A stretch of 24,451 nucleotides of DNA from BQJU01 sp964015035 (lineage in GTDB: Bacteria > Bacteroidota > Bacteroidia > Chitinophagales > Saprospiraceae), in assembly GCA_964015035.1 (NCBI GenBank), contig CAXHCA010000101.1, positions 1-24,451 on the forward strand. The letters run 5' to 3'. The notes under the pieces are model-generated. The model ran no database searches and had not been told where the DNA came from. It saw only the letters and a program-made list of their open reading frames with translations. Every line of letters starts with the position of its first letter. Position 1 is the first letter of the stretch. A program made the position numbers and the translations under genes. Shown here piece by piece: positions 1 through 8,136 of this stretch.

Positions 1-164
1 TTCCTCCGGAACCTACACAAATGGTTGGGTGAAATTCATTTCGCCCTGAAACTTCTGACAAGACTTTTTCAAAACCTGTCTTCTATTTTTCACCCTTTGA
101 ATTCATTTAAAACCTCAAAATCCAGTATTTTGCCTTTTCTCCATAGCGCTCTAATTCGATATTT

Positions 165-1943
165 ATGTCTAGAATTCTACCCATTACTCTAATCTCCGTT
201 TTCTTTGCGACAATTGTTTTTGCCCAGACTCCATTTCAGGAACAAAAGAGAGACTACATCTGGCTAACTGGGTACAGTAGCAATGGAAACCCAAATTCTA
301 TAGTAGGAGGCACCTTGATGGATTTTAATCAACAACCGGCTACTTTTGAATACCAATATCGTGAGCTTGACTTTGATATTACTAATGCTAGTTTGTGTGA
401 CGCCGAGGGAAATTTACTGGTTTATACCAACGGCCAGGAAGTAGTGAGTAGGGAGCATGAAATAATGGAAAATGGGGATAGTTTGGTGGTGACTATATTT
501 AATATTCCTTGGGAAGGAGAAGGATTAAATTTACAGCAAGGTGCTTTATTTTTGCCGCAACCGCAAAATGAACAGCTGATTTATTTATTTCATGAAGAAA
601 AGGAATGGGCAGCTCCTGATGATACTTCGAGTAGTATTAGTACAAGAATTTTTCAATTATACTTAACAATTATTGATGTTGAAGCCAACAATGGATTAGG
701 CAAAGTCACTGAAAAACGGATACCGATTGTTGCAGATACTATGGGGATAGGAAAAATCACGTCGGTTCGTCACGCTAACGGTCGAGATTGGTGGATTATT
801 ATTGGTGAATTTGATTCATCAAGGTTTTATCGTTTCCTATTGACTCCAGAAGGCTTGATGCCATACGAACCATTAATAATTGGAGATACGTCACTATCTG
901 GAGTGGGTCAAGCTGTTTTCGCTCCCAATGGAGAATGGTACGCCAGAATAAATTCAAGGAGTATCCCGGAAGGCCAATTCCTGGACATTTTCCGTTTTGA
1001 TCGCTGTGCCGGTGAGTTTTATGATCCCATTCAGGTGACCTACAATGATACCGCTTATGCCACCGGTGTGGCTATTTCGCCTAATTCCCGCTATTTGTAT
1101 GTGCCTTCCTTTAAGTACGTCTATCAACTTGATCTGTGGGCCGATGATATTGGTGCTTCCAAGGAGTTAATTGCGGTGTGGGATGGGTTTCTATCACAAT
1201 TTGACCTTGCTACTACGTTCTTTCTTGCACAATTGGCCCCTGATGGTAAGATTTATATCAATGCAAATAATACTGTTGAATACCTGCACGTCATCCACAA
1301 TCCCAATGCTGCGCATCCGGAATGTAACCTGGAGCAGCACGGCCAGCAATTGCCTACACTAAATGCATTTTCCATCCCCAATAATCCCTACTGGCGCCTG
1401 GGGCCATTGGACGGCAGCCCGTGTGATACACTGGGGATTGATAATCACCCCAAGGCAGATTTCCGCTACCTGACCGAAGATTTAAGCCTTGACTTTTATG
1501 ATTATTCCCTGTTTGATCCACAAGAATGGTTCTGGACCTTCGGAGACGGACAAAGCAGCACCGAGCAAAACCCGCAGCACACCTATACCCAAAGCGGCAT
1601 CTACGAAGTGTGTCTCACCGTCAGCAATGACAATGCCTCGGATACCCACTGTGAGGAAATCAACCTGCTCATCGATGAAGTGACGACCCTTCAGCCGGGC
1701 AACTACCTCAATCTGTTCCCCAACCCGGCGAGGGATTGGATTTATTTACAGTTGCAACTTCCCCAAGGCGGCACTTTTCAGTGGCAGTTGTATGATGCCC
1801 TGGGCCACCAAGTCCGAGCTTTAGAATTGACCGCAGGCCAGTTGCAGCAAGTATTGCTGGAAGACTTACCTCCTGGCCTTTACTACTGGACCTTGAGCCA
1901 AAACCGGCAGCAGTTGCAATCGGGCAAGGTGGTAGTGGAGTAA
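165..1943 (+). CDS. Secreted PKD-domain protein with T9SS type A sorting domain
   Basis: This 592-residue protein is probably exported by Sec and then carried across the outer membrane by the type IX secretion system. Residues 1-20 form a signal peptide ending FAQ. Residues about 25-420 have no domain I can name; repeated blade-like strands and phrases such as 'APDGKIYI' suggest a beta-propeller, as in many Bacteroidota surface proteins. A PKD domain covers about 430-505, with its hallmark WTFGDG at about 457-462 and the closing 'GIYEVCLTVSN'. The last ~75 residues, from 'LFPNPARDW' at about 516, are a type A sorting domain ending in a short strand and KVVVE. The ATG gives a clean signal peptide. 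There is no close partner gene; a small lipoprotein follows 206 bp downstream. No enzymatic residues are recognisable, so the role (adhesion, matrix or binding) is unknown. The architecture is well supported and the function is not. Confidence 0.88.
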   Translation: MSRILPITLISVFFATIVFAQTPFQEQKRDYIWLTGYSSNGNPNSIVGGTLMDFNQQPATFEYQYRELDFDITNASLCDAEGNLLVYTNGQEVVSREHEIMENGDSLVVTIFNIPWEGEGLNLQQGALFLPQPQNEQLIYLFHEEKEWAAPDDTSSSISTRIFQLYLTIIDVEANNGLGKVTEKRIPIVADTMGIGKITSVRHANGRDWWIIIGEFDSSRFYRFLLTPEGLMPYEPLIIGDTSLSGVGQAVFAPNGEWYARINSRSIPEGQFLDIFRFDRCAGEFYDPIQVTYNDTAYATGVAISPNSRYLYVPSFKYVYQLDLWADDIGASKELIAVWDGFLSQFDLATTFFLAQLAPDGKIYINANNTVEYLHVIHNPNAAHPECNLEQHGQQLPTLNAFSIPNNPYWRLGPLDGSPCDTLGIDNHPKADFRYLTEDLSLDFYDYSLFDPQEWFWTFGDGQSSTEQNPQHTYTQSGIYEVCLTVSNDNASDTHCEEINLLIDEVTTLQPGNYLNLFPNPARDWIYLQLQLPQGGTFQWQLYDALGHQVRALELTAGQLQQVLLEDLPPGLYYWTLSQNRQQLQSGKVVVE

Positions 1944-2002
1944 GTGCAAAGAGAATCGCTTATTGGGCATTTTTTTGGGAACCACATAAGTCTGATTAGA
2001 AA

Positions 2003-2049
2003 AAATCCATTTGGATTTCTCTGATCTCCAAAAATCATGTCAATCATGT
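2003..2049. repeat. Small hairpin plus tandem octamer between two genes
   Basis: AAATCC (2003-2008) and GGATTT (2013-2018) form a 6-bp stem with a 4-base loop; read on the minus strand the stem runs into six Ts. Just beyond it AATCATGT occurs twice in tandem (2033-2040 and 2042-2049), separated by one C. The strand orientation does not suit termination of the upstream plus-strand gene. It may be part of a dispersed intergenic repeat, but only one copy is in this window. Confidence 0.35.
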
Positions 2050-2149
2050 AAAAATCTCAACCCCACCCACCAAAAAGGCCCATTCCTGCATCTTGCTATA
2101 CAAGAAATCACACCGACTCATTTAAAGAGGACGCCAAAATGTAAAGCTT

Positions 2150-2635
2150 TTGAAACAAACAAACTACCGGAAAGTACTCTTGCTTTCCATCGGACAACTA
2201 TTGTGCCTCGTTAGTTGTGATCCTGGGCGGGGAGGTAAAACCTTTCAGACCCTAAGTGGAGAAGACACGCTCTTTCTGACGCTCATGACCGAAACGGGCT
2301 GGTCGCTGGATATTTATCCGGGGGGCTCAGGGAAGTTGTCGTTCGGGTCCGTTTTTTCGGATGTAGCACCGGTAAAGGAAGGCACGTTTGACTTCGCTGC
2401 CCTGAAACAGCAGCTGTCCGTGCAGTCCCAGGTCCGTAAATTTGGCCCCAGCCCCGCTTCCGTCATTTTTGTGACACCCAACCAGCAGAATTATGCGCCC
2501 CGCTACCTCAATGACGCGACCTACATCAATACCATTTTTGAAGAAGCGTATCATGCGGTACGTACCAATACCGGACCGGTGTACAATCGGCGTCGGGTGG
2601 GGAAGTTGTATCGGGAATTTCCGTTTGTGAAATAA
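2150..2635 (+). CDS. Small putative lipoprotein, unknown function
   Basis: This 161-residue protein has a lipoprotein signal: a basic start (MKQTNYRK), a hydrophobic core and a lipobox-like LVSC with Cys24, followed by DPGRGG. It is therefore probably lipidated and held in the inner or outer membrane. No known domain is recognised; the mature part is mostly beta-strand-like, with a central 'SFGSVFSDV' and a basic tail. The start codon is TTG at 2150. It is the only start that keeps the signal peptide, because no ATG or GTG lies nearby in frame, and an ATG at 2139 is followed at once by a stop. The gene stands alone, in a convergent arrangement with the acyltransferase cassette to its right. 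A lipidated location is likely; function is unknown. Confidence 0.7.
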   Translation: MKQTNYRKVLLLSIGQLLCLVSCDPGRGGKTFQTLSGEDTLFLTLMTETGWSLDIYPGGSGKLSFGSVFSDVAPVKEGTFDFAALKQQLSVQSQVRKFGPSPASVIFVTPNQQNYAPRYLNDATYINTIFEEAYHAVRTNTGPVYNRRRVGKLYREFPFVK

Positions 2636-2659
2636 AAACTGGTAGTTTTTCGACGACGT

Positions 2660-2692
2660 GGAAGGGGTAACTCTTATAGAGGGGCCCCTTCC
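2660..2692. terminator. GC-rich hairpin just after the lipoprotein gene
   Basis: GGAAGGGG (2660-2667) pairs perfectly with CCCCTTCC (2685-2692) around a 17-base loop, 25 bases after the stop codon at 2635. There is no U-tract on either strand, so it is a weak terminator candidate; it could equally be a processed 3' end or part of the repeat that follows. Confidence 0.3.
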
Positions 2693-2703
2693 TTATTGAT
2701 GGG

Positions 2704-2799
2704 CTGCGTAAGCGCTGTGCAGGGGCTTGGCCCGACGATAGGAGTGGCCGAGTGAATAGCGAGCCCCGCAACATAGCGACCCCGCAGGGGATACGCCCA
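2704..2799 (+). repeat. Dispersed ~100-bp intergenic repeat, copy 1
   Basis: This GC-rich block fills the gap between two converging genes and has a second copy, inverted, at 10572-10679. Three segments are shared at near identity: 2706-2719 (identical in both), 2746-2764 (one difference in 19) and 2773-2794. The third segment contains a small hairpin, CCCC-gca-GGGG at 2780-2790, whose stem is kept while the loop differs in the other copy. The stretches between the blocks have diverged and differ in length. Its minus-strand translation gives an open frame (2526-2774) that I regard as spurious. It ends two bases before the stop codon of the next gene. Confidence 0.7.
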
Positions 2800-2801
2800 G
2801 T

Positions 2802-4211
2802 CTAATACAACCGCACTTCCAGCCTTACCTGGTGCCCACTGCCTTGCTCTACGTGAAGGTCTTTGATGCGATCCGGCTCGTATTCCAGGTAGTAGGTGTC
2901 GCCGGTATCGCGCAGGAGATAGTAGCCGCGGTCATCGTCATATTCGATGATGAGCTTGTCGGTTTGAGTGATCGTTGAGGTCATTTGCAAAATGGGCAGC
3001 CTACCTTCCGGAATGCGCAAGTGGTTCATCATTCCGATGATTTCTTCGAAGGTCAGGTCATCGTATTGTGCCAATAGCGGCAATGCTTCGAAGTGCTGGG
3101 CCCAATAGTTTTGAATTATTCCCCATTCATTCCGCGGCTTATCGCCAATGAGGGAGCGTTCTACAAATTCATCCACCACCAGCTTTGGCTTTTCTCGTTG
3201 AATAAGGCCGACATTAAACCCCTGCCAGCCCCAGAGGAAAACGGATTCTGTGTAATGCTGCGAAAAGAAGGGCCGCAAATCTTTGAAAAAGGAGTCATGG
3301 TCAAAGAGTACCTTCGGCAGGGTTGCTTGTGGGTTAACATACACTTTGGGGGTGAGTCCGGGCGCAATGCTGGCGGAACGGGTTTCAATAAATTCCGATT
3401 GCGGATGCAACGGCTCCAAAAATGGCGCGATTTCCCAACGTTCGTCATTTTCCAAAAGTAGCCGGGCCAGATCACCACCTTTTGCGGTATCCGTTTGCAC
3501 GCTACAGTCCGTTAGCTTGAGTGGCTCGGCCTGATATCCCTCGGGCATGGCGCGCATCAGGGATTGGTAGCCAAAGAAGGCGGCTAGTTCATTCCAATGG
3601 GTATCATTTTTTAGAAATAAAGTGCCTTTATCTTTATGTTGCCGGATGCTATCGGTTAGATCGACTACGTATACATCAGATAGGGCGGCTTTGAGCTGGG
3701 CACGGGTGCCAGGGCCGACAAAGTGGTATCTGGATGGCAGCATTTCAGGGTAAATGGTGGCTTTATTGGGCGTCAGCACCAGCATGTATTGCATGCCATT
3801 GACTTCGGTCCAGGCTCGGCGTTGCTGAAAGAGTAACTGCCAGGTTTTTAATTGGTAAGGCGAATATTGAAATACACCCAGCGACTGCTGAATGGTCTGC
3901 CGTCCGGGTACTTCCTGTTGTAAAAAAAGCCAGTCTTTCTTGCCAATTTCTACACGGTGGCTAAAGGAGGTATTGAGCAATCCGCGTTTTAACTTTGACA
4001 ACCCTGTTAACGTGAAATGACCTTCCTCCGAAAGAACCTGTGTCAATGCATTTTCGTAAGCGGTGCTGACATTGGCGGGAATAATCGGGTTGGTTCGTTC
4101 TAACCGGTTTTCTTGCCACAATTGCTGGAAATGCCCCAAATAAATCCACCCGCCGTACAGTAGCACAGCACAAAACAGAGCAAAAAATACGATGTGGCGG
4201 TAAGTCTTCAT
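2802..4211 (-). CDS. AlgJ/AlgX-type SGNH-like O-acetyltransferase partner protein
   Basis: This 469-residue protein probably works with the MBOAT protein encoded just upstream to move acyl groups onto an exported polymer. Residues 8-26 form an uncleaved signal anchor, placing the rest in the periplasm. 'KKDWLFLQQ' at 91-99 matches the entry motif of AlgJ/AlgX-like domains. The Asp-His pair of the SGNH triad is the DTHW motif at 203-206, and the likely nucleophile is Ser307 in 'FDHDSFFKD'. The C-terminal ~70 residues are extra beta-rich sequence of unknown role. The gene starts 29 bp after the MBOAT stop on the same strand, so the two are an operon. AlgX-like domains can be active in their own right; here the triad looks intact. 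The acceptor is unknown, since no polysaccharide synthase lies in the window. Family call confident, substrate not. Confidence 0.85.
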   Translation of the reverse strand: MKTYRHIVFFALFCAVLLYGGWIYLGHFQQLWQENRLERTNPIIPANVSTAYENALTQVLSEEGHFTLTGLSKLKRGLLNTSFSHRVEIGKKDWLFLQQEVPGRQTIQQSLGVFQYSPYQLKTWQLLFQQRRAWTEVNGMQYMLVLTPNKATIYPEMLPSRYHFVGPGTRAQLKAALSDVYVVDLTDSIRQHKDKGTLFLKNDTHWNELAAFFGYQSLMRAMPEGYQAEPLKLTDCSVQTDTAKGGDLARLLLENDERWEIAPFLEPLHPQSEFIETRSASIAPGLTPKVYVNPQATLPKVLFDHDSFFKDLRPFFSQHYTESVFLWGWQGFNVGLIQREKPKLVVDEFVERSLIGDKPRNEWGIIQNYWAQHFEALPLLAQYDDLTFEEIIGMMNHLRIPEGRLPILQMTSTITQTDKLIIEYDDDRGYYLLRDTGDTYYLEYEPDRIKDLHVEQGSGHQVRLEVRLY

Positions 4212-4240
4212 TAAGAAGTTTAAATTTCGTTTTTGATACG

Positions 4241-5656
4241 CTAAAATCTAAAATAAATAAATGGATGATACGTACTGGCAATGACCGACATCACACTGAG
4301 TAGAAACAATCCCACCAAACCGGCCATCTGTAACCAGGCGATGCCCTCCCACGCCCGTTGTTGAATTTGTCTCTCCAAAATCGGGTACACCGGCATGGCA
4401 AATATGGTGGCCAGTCCCAGCGTGAGGATGATTTCTGGATTTAAAAATAAGGTGGCATAGTAGGTCGTGCTACTGTTGAAGCCAAACATGGCCTGTAGGT
4501 ACTGCCAGGCCTGTGGCAGATCTTCCGCCCGAAAAAACACCCAACTGATGATGACTATTAATAAGGTATAGCTGTATTGGAGTACGGCTGGCCATCGATC
4601 CAGGATTTTGCCCAAAGCCGTGCGTTCCAGGATGAGAAATGTTCCGTGCAACATGCCCCAAATGATGAAATTCCAACTGGCGCCGTGCCATAAGCCGCAG
4701 AGGAAAAATACCATGCCTAGGTTAAAAAAAGTCCGGTATTTCGATCCGCGGTTGCCACCCAGTGGGATGTAAAGATAATCCCGAAACCAGGTGGATAATG
4801 AGATGTGCCAGCGTCGCCAAAAATCTCGCAAGGAACGGGCAATATATGGATAGTTGAAGTTCTCCAAAAAGTGAAAGCCAAACATGCGACCCAAGCCAAT
4901 AGCCATATCGGAATATCCTGAGAAGTCGTAATAAATCTGGAAGGTGTAACAAATTACGCCCAACCAGGCGGCATCTGCTCCTAAAGCCGTAGGAGGCGCA
5001 TTAAATAGTTGGTCTGCTACATAGGCCAGCGTATCGGCGATCAGTACCTTTTTGGCTAAGCCAATGATGAACCGTTGTGCTCCTTTGGACAATCCTTCGC
5101 TGGTGACTTGCCGCTGCTCCAATGCCTTGCGGATGTCGAGGTACCGCACAATGGGGCCGGCAATTAACTGAGGGAAGAGTGCAATGTATAAAGCGAGGCG
5201 GTAGATATTGCGCTGTGCATCCACCTTGCCTCGGTACACATCCGCGATATAAGAAATGGCCTGAAAGGTAAAAAAGGAAATGCCGATCGGGAGATGGATG
5301 GTTGGTAAATAAAGAAATGGCAAACCAAAGACTTCCAAGACCACATTGAGGTTGTCCACCAGAAAATTGGCGTACTTAAAAAAGCCTAGCAGGGCCAGGT
5401 TGAAAATTAAGGCCAGTACCAATACGCGTTTTCGGGAGGCCTGATTTTCTCTCTTTTGCAGAGATCGTCCGGCCAAATAATTGACGCCAATGGATAGCAA
5501 CATGGTCAGGACTACCGGTCCTTCTCCCCAGGCGTAGAAAAACAGACTGGCAGAGAGTAATAGCGCATTGCGCCATCCCAAAGGCCGGATGGCCAAGTGC
5601 AGTAACAAGACTAGGGGCAAAAAGACAAAAAGGAATGTGGTAGAACTAAATACCAT
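4241..5656 (-). CDS. MBOAT family O-acyltransferase (AlgI-like)
   Basis: This 471-residue polytopic membrane protein belongs to the membrane-bound O-acyltransferases related to AlgI, PatA and DltB. They take an acyl group from a cytoplasmic donor and pass it across the membrane to an exported polymer. Family landmarks are all visible: 'FSSTTFLFVFLPL' at the start, 'GISFFTFQAISYIADVYRG' near 125-143, 'YYDFSGYSDMAIG' at 242-254, 'FWRRWHISLSTWFRDY' from 279, and 'LCGLWHGASWNF' with the invariant His324. Length is normal for the family. I start at the ATG at 5656 because it gives the usual 'MVFSSTTF' beginning; a TTG two codons upstream is unlikely. It is the first gene of a two-gene operon with the SGNH partner and is divergent from methylmalonyl-CoA mutase, sharing a 109-bp upstream region. 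Which polymer it modifies cannot be read from this window. Confidence 0.92.
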   Translation of the reverse strand: MVFSSTTFLFVFLPLVLLLHLAIRPLGWRNALLLSASLFFYAWGEGPVVLTMLLSIGVNYLAGRSLQKRENQASRKRVLVLALIFNLALLGFFKYANFLVDNLNVVLEVFGLPFLYLPTIHLPIGISFFTFQAISYIADVYRGKVDAQRNIYRLALYIALFPQLIAGPIVRYLDIRKALEQRQVTSEGLSKGAQRFIIGLAKKVLIADTLAYVADQLFNAPPTALGADAAWLGVICYTFQIYYDFSGYSDMAIGLGRMFGFHFLENFNYPYIARSLRDFWRRWHISLSTWFRDYLYIPLGGNRGSKYRTFFNLGMVFFLCGLWHGASWNFIIWGMLHGTFLILERTALGKILDRWPAVLQYSYTLLIVIISWVFFRAEDLPQAWQYLQAMFGFNSSTTYYATLFLNPEIILTLGLATIFAMPVYPILERQIQQRAWEGIAWLQMAGLVGLFLLSVMSVIASTYHPFIYFRF

Positions 5657-5765
5657 AAGCAAAATCGTCCTGGATTACGGGCTTTTCGTAGAGCGAAGAT
5701 GCACAATTTTTCTATCTTTATCGCTAAGGTCTAAGATTTGCAAAACGACTTAAATCTATTTTTCT

Positions 5766-7904
5766 ATGTCCCGCCCTGACTTTTCCAAAATCAAATTTAA
5801 ACGTTCCTCCGAGCCTGCTCCGGCGCCGGTACCAGAGACTGCCTGGACGAGTCCGGAGAAGATCGATATCAAATCCATTTATCAGCCACAAGATATTGAG
5901 GGCATGCGTCATCCTGCCTTTGCTGCTGGTTTGCCACCTTATCTGCGCGGACCATACAGTTCAATGTATACGGTTCGGCCCTGGACCATTCGGCAGTATG
6001 CTGGATTTTCGACGGCGGAGGAGAGCAATGCATTTTACCGGCGAAATCTGGCGCAGGGGCAAAAGGGCTTGTCTGTGGCCTTTGATTTGGCGACACACCG
6101 GGGGTACGACTCCGATCACGAGCGCGTGAAAGGTGATGTGGGTAAGGCCGGGGTCGCGATTGATAGTGTGGAGGACATGAAGATCTTGTTTGATCAAATA
6201 CCGCTCGACAAGATGTCGGTTTCCATGACGATGAACGGGGCTGTGATTCCGATTATGGCTTTTTATATCGTAGCCGCGGAAGAGCAGGGGGTAAAGCCGG
6301 AACAGTTAAGTGGTACCATTCAAAATGATATTCTGAAGGAGTTCATGGTGCGCAATACGTATATCTATCCGCCCGTCCCTTCGATGCGTATTATTGCCGA
6401 TATCTTTGCTTATACGGCGCAAAATATGCCGCGGTTCAACTCGATCAGTGTCAGTGGGTATCACATGCAGGAAGCCGGTGCTTCGGCGGATATTGAGTTG
6501 GCGTATACTTTGGCGGATGGATTGGAATATTTGCGGGCGGGCCTGGCGGTCGGTTTGAAAATTGATGATTTTGCGCCGCGTATTTCTTTCTTTTGGGCCA
6601 TTGGCATGAATCATTTTATGGAAATTGCCAAGATGCGGGCCGGTCGTATGTTGTGGGCGAAAATTGTCAGCCAGTTTAATCCAAAAAATCCCAAATCACT
6701 GGCATTGCGTACCCATTGTCAGACCTCCGGTTGGAGTTTGACGGAGCAGGACCCCTTTAATAACGTGGCACGCACGACTATCGAAGCATTGGCCGCAGCC
6801 ATGGGGGGGACTCAGTCTTTGCATACCAATGCATTGGATGAAGCAATAGCATTACCCACAGACTTTTCTGCCAAAATTGCCCGGGATACTCAAAAGTTCC
6901 TACAGGCCGACACCGATATCACTAAAGTGGTAGACCCTTGGGGAGGCTCCTATTATGTAGAATACTTGACGGACCAATTGGCCAAAAGGGCTTGGGAATT
7001 AATTGAAGAAGTGGAAGGACTCGGGGGGATGGCCAAGGCAATTGAAGATGGATTGCCCAAGATGCGCATTGAGGAAGTGGCTGCAAGAAAACAGGCAAGG
7101 ATTGATAGTGGTAAAGACCAAATTGTAGGCGTGAATATTTTTCAGACGGATGAAGCCTCGACCATTGATATTTTGGAGGTAGACAATACCAGCGTGCGCA
7201 ATCAGCAAATTGCGCGGTTGCAAAAAATCAGGAATGAGCGTGATGAAGCAGCCGTGCAGGCCGCCTTGGAAGCCCTTTATCAGGGAGCCAAGACCGGAGA
7301 AGGAAATTTGCTGTCATTAGCCATCGATGCGGCTCGGAAGCGGGCTACCTTAGGCGAGATTTCTGATGCAATGGAGCGTCATTTTGGGCGATTTGTAGCC
7401 ACCACCCGCGCCATTTCCGGCGTTTATTCCAGTGAAATCAGTATGGATGAATCTTTTAAGACCACTCAGGCTCTAGCCGATAAATTTGCTGAGCAGGAAG
7501 GCCGTCGGCCGCGCATTATGATCGCCAAATTGGGGCAAGATGGTCACGATCGTGGTGCTAAGGTCATTGCCACCAGCTTTGCGGATTTGGGTTTTGATGT
7601 GGACATTGGGCCGTTGTTTCAAACACCCGCCGAAGCGGCTCGACAAGCGGCGGAAAATGACGTGCATATTTTGGGTATTTCTTCATTAGCAGCAGGTCAT
7701 AAAACACTAGTGCCGGAAACCATTGAAGAATTAAAAAAACTTGGGCGACCAGATATTTTGGTGGTGGTTGGCGGAGTGATCCCCGCTCAGGATTACGATT
7801 TTCTTTATGAAAAAGGAGTTGCGGGAGTTTTTGGACCGGGCACTAAAATAGCGGTAGCTGCTCAAGCGATCCTGGAAGTATTAATGGAAGCGGCAGCAGA
7901 TTAG
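5766..7904 (+). CDS. scpA: Methylmalonyl-CoA mutase, catalytic large subunit
   Basis: This 712-residue enzyme (also named mutB) interconverts methylmalonyl-CoA and succinyl-CoA using adenosylcobalamin, linking propionate, odd-chain fatty acid and branched amino acid breakdown to the TCA cycle. The N-terminal ~570 residues are the substrate-binding TIM barrel, including 'RPWTIRQYAGF' with Tyr78, 'EFMVRN' with Arg196 and 'SGYHMQEAG' with His233. These sit a constant 11 residues before Tyr89, Arg207 and His244 of the Propionibacterium enzyme. The C-terminal B12 domain carries DGHDRG at 592-597, with His594 the expected lower cobalt ligand, and a later 'VVVGG' turn. Length is full and no frameshift is seen. 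In many Bacteroidota the smaller, non-catalytic subunit gene lies just upstream; here that position is held by a divergent acyltransferase, so any small subunit is elsewhere. A weak hairpin terminator follows at 8049. Confidence 0.97.
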   Translation: MSRPDFSKIKFKRSSEPAPAPVPETAWTSPEKIDIKSIYQPQDIEGMRHPAFAAGLPPYLRGPYSSMYTVRPWTIRQYAGFSTAEESNAFYRRNLAQGQKGLSVAFDLATHRGYDSDHERVKGDVGKAGVAIDSVEDMKILFDQIPLDKMSVSMTMNGAVIPIMAFYIVAAEEQGVKPEQLSGTIQNDILKEFMVRNTYIYPPVPSMRIIADIFAYTAQNMPRFNSISVSGYHMQEAGASADIELAYTLADGLEYLRAGLAVGLKIDDFAPRISFFWAIGMNHFMEIAKMRAGRMLWAKIVSQFNPKNPKSLALRTHCQTSGWSLTEQDPFNNVARTTIEALAAAMGGTQSLHTNALDEAIALPTDFSAKIARDTQKFLQADTDITKVVDPWGGSYYVEYLTDQLAKRAWELIEEVEGLGGMAKAIEDGLPKMRIEEVAARKQARIDSGKDQIVGVNIFQTDEASTIDILEVDNTSVRNQQIARLQKIRNERDEAAVQAALEALYQGAKTGEGNLLSLAIDAARKRATLGEISDAMERHFGRFVATTRAISGVYSSEISMDESFKTTQALADKFAEQEGRRPRIMIAKLGQDGHDRGAKVIATSFADLGFDVDIGPLFQTPAEAARQAAENDVHILGISSLAAGHKTLVPETIEELKKLGRPDILVVVGGVIPAQDYDFLYEKGVAGVFGPGTKIAVAAQAILEVLMEAAAD

Positions 7905-7973
7905 GTTAGGCTTTCCTTTGGTGTTTGCATTTTCCTCATCTCACTACTGGTCGAAATAAAAGAAAAAAGGGTA

Positions 7974-8011
7974 CCGCCTGCCTGGAAATCAGGTAAGCTC
8001 ACAGGCAGCGG
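7974..8011. repeat. Strong intergenic hairpin
   Basis: The arms 7974-7984 and 8002-8011 pair over 10 bp with a single bulged C at 7977: CCG + CTGCCTG against CAGGCAG + CGG. The 17-base loop includes a CAGG that could compete for the 5' arm. It lies 70 bp after the mutase stop codon. With no U-tract it is not a standard terminator; it may be an RNA 3'-end structure or a remnant of a repeat. Confidence 0.45.
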
Positions 8012-8048
8012 ACCAGGAATAGACCAAAACACTGAGTAAGTTCTTATA

Positions 8049-8067
8049 GGACCCGTAATGGGTTTTT
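8049..8067 (+). terminator. Weak intrinsic terminator downstream of methylmalonyl-CoA mutase
   Basis: The stem GGACCC (8049-8054) pairs with GGGTTT (8060-8065), two of the six pairs being G-U, around a 5-base loop and running directly into TTTTT. It reads on the plus strand and is the only U-tailed hairpin between the mutase and the converging gene. Confidence 0.4.
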
Positions 8068-8136
8068 ATATAGATGGTTTATCATTTGGGCAATCCAGCT
8101 TTGACTTATCGACTTTTTAATTTCAAATTTGGGAGA

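Noticed and set aside
1..164. Adapter or gene fragment at the left edge
   Set aside because: No adapter sequence and no open frame with coding character; it reads as an ordinary upstream region without a consensus promoter.
2011..2214. Open frame of 67 codons after the first gene
   Set aside because: It overlaps the hairpin/octamer region and the start of the lipoprotein gene, has no signal, domain or coding-like composition.
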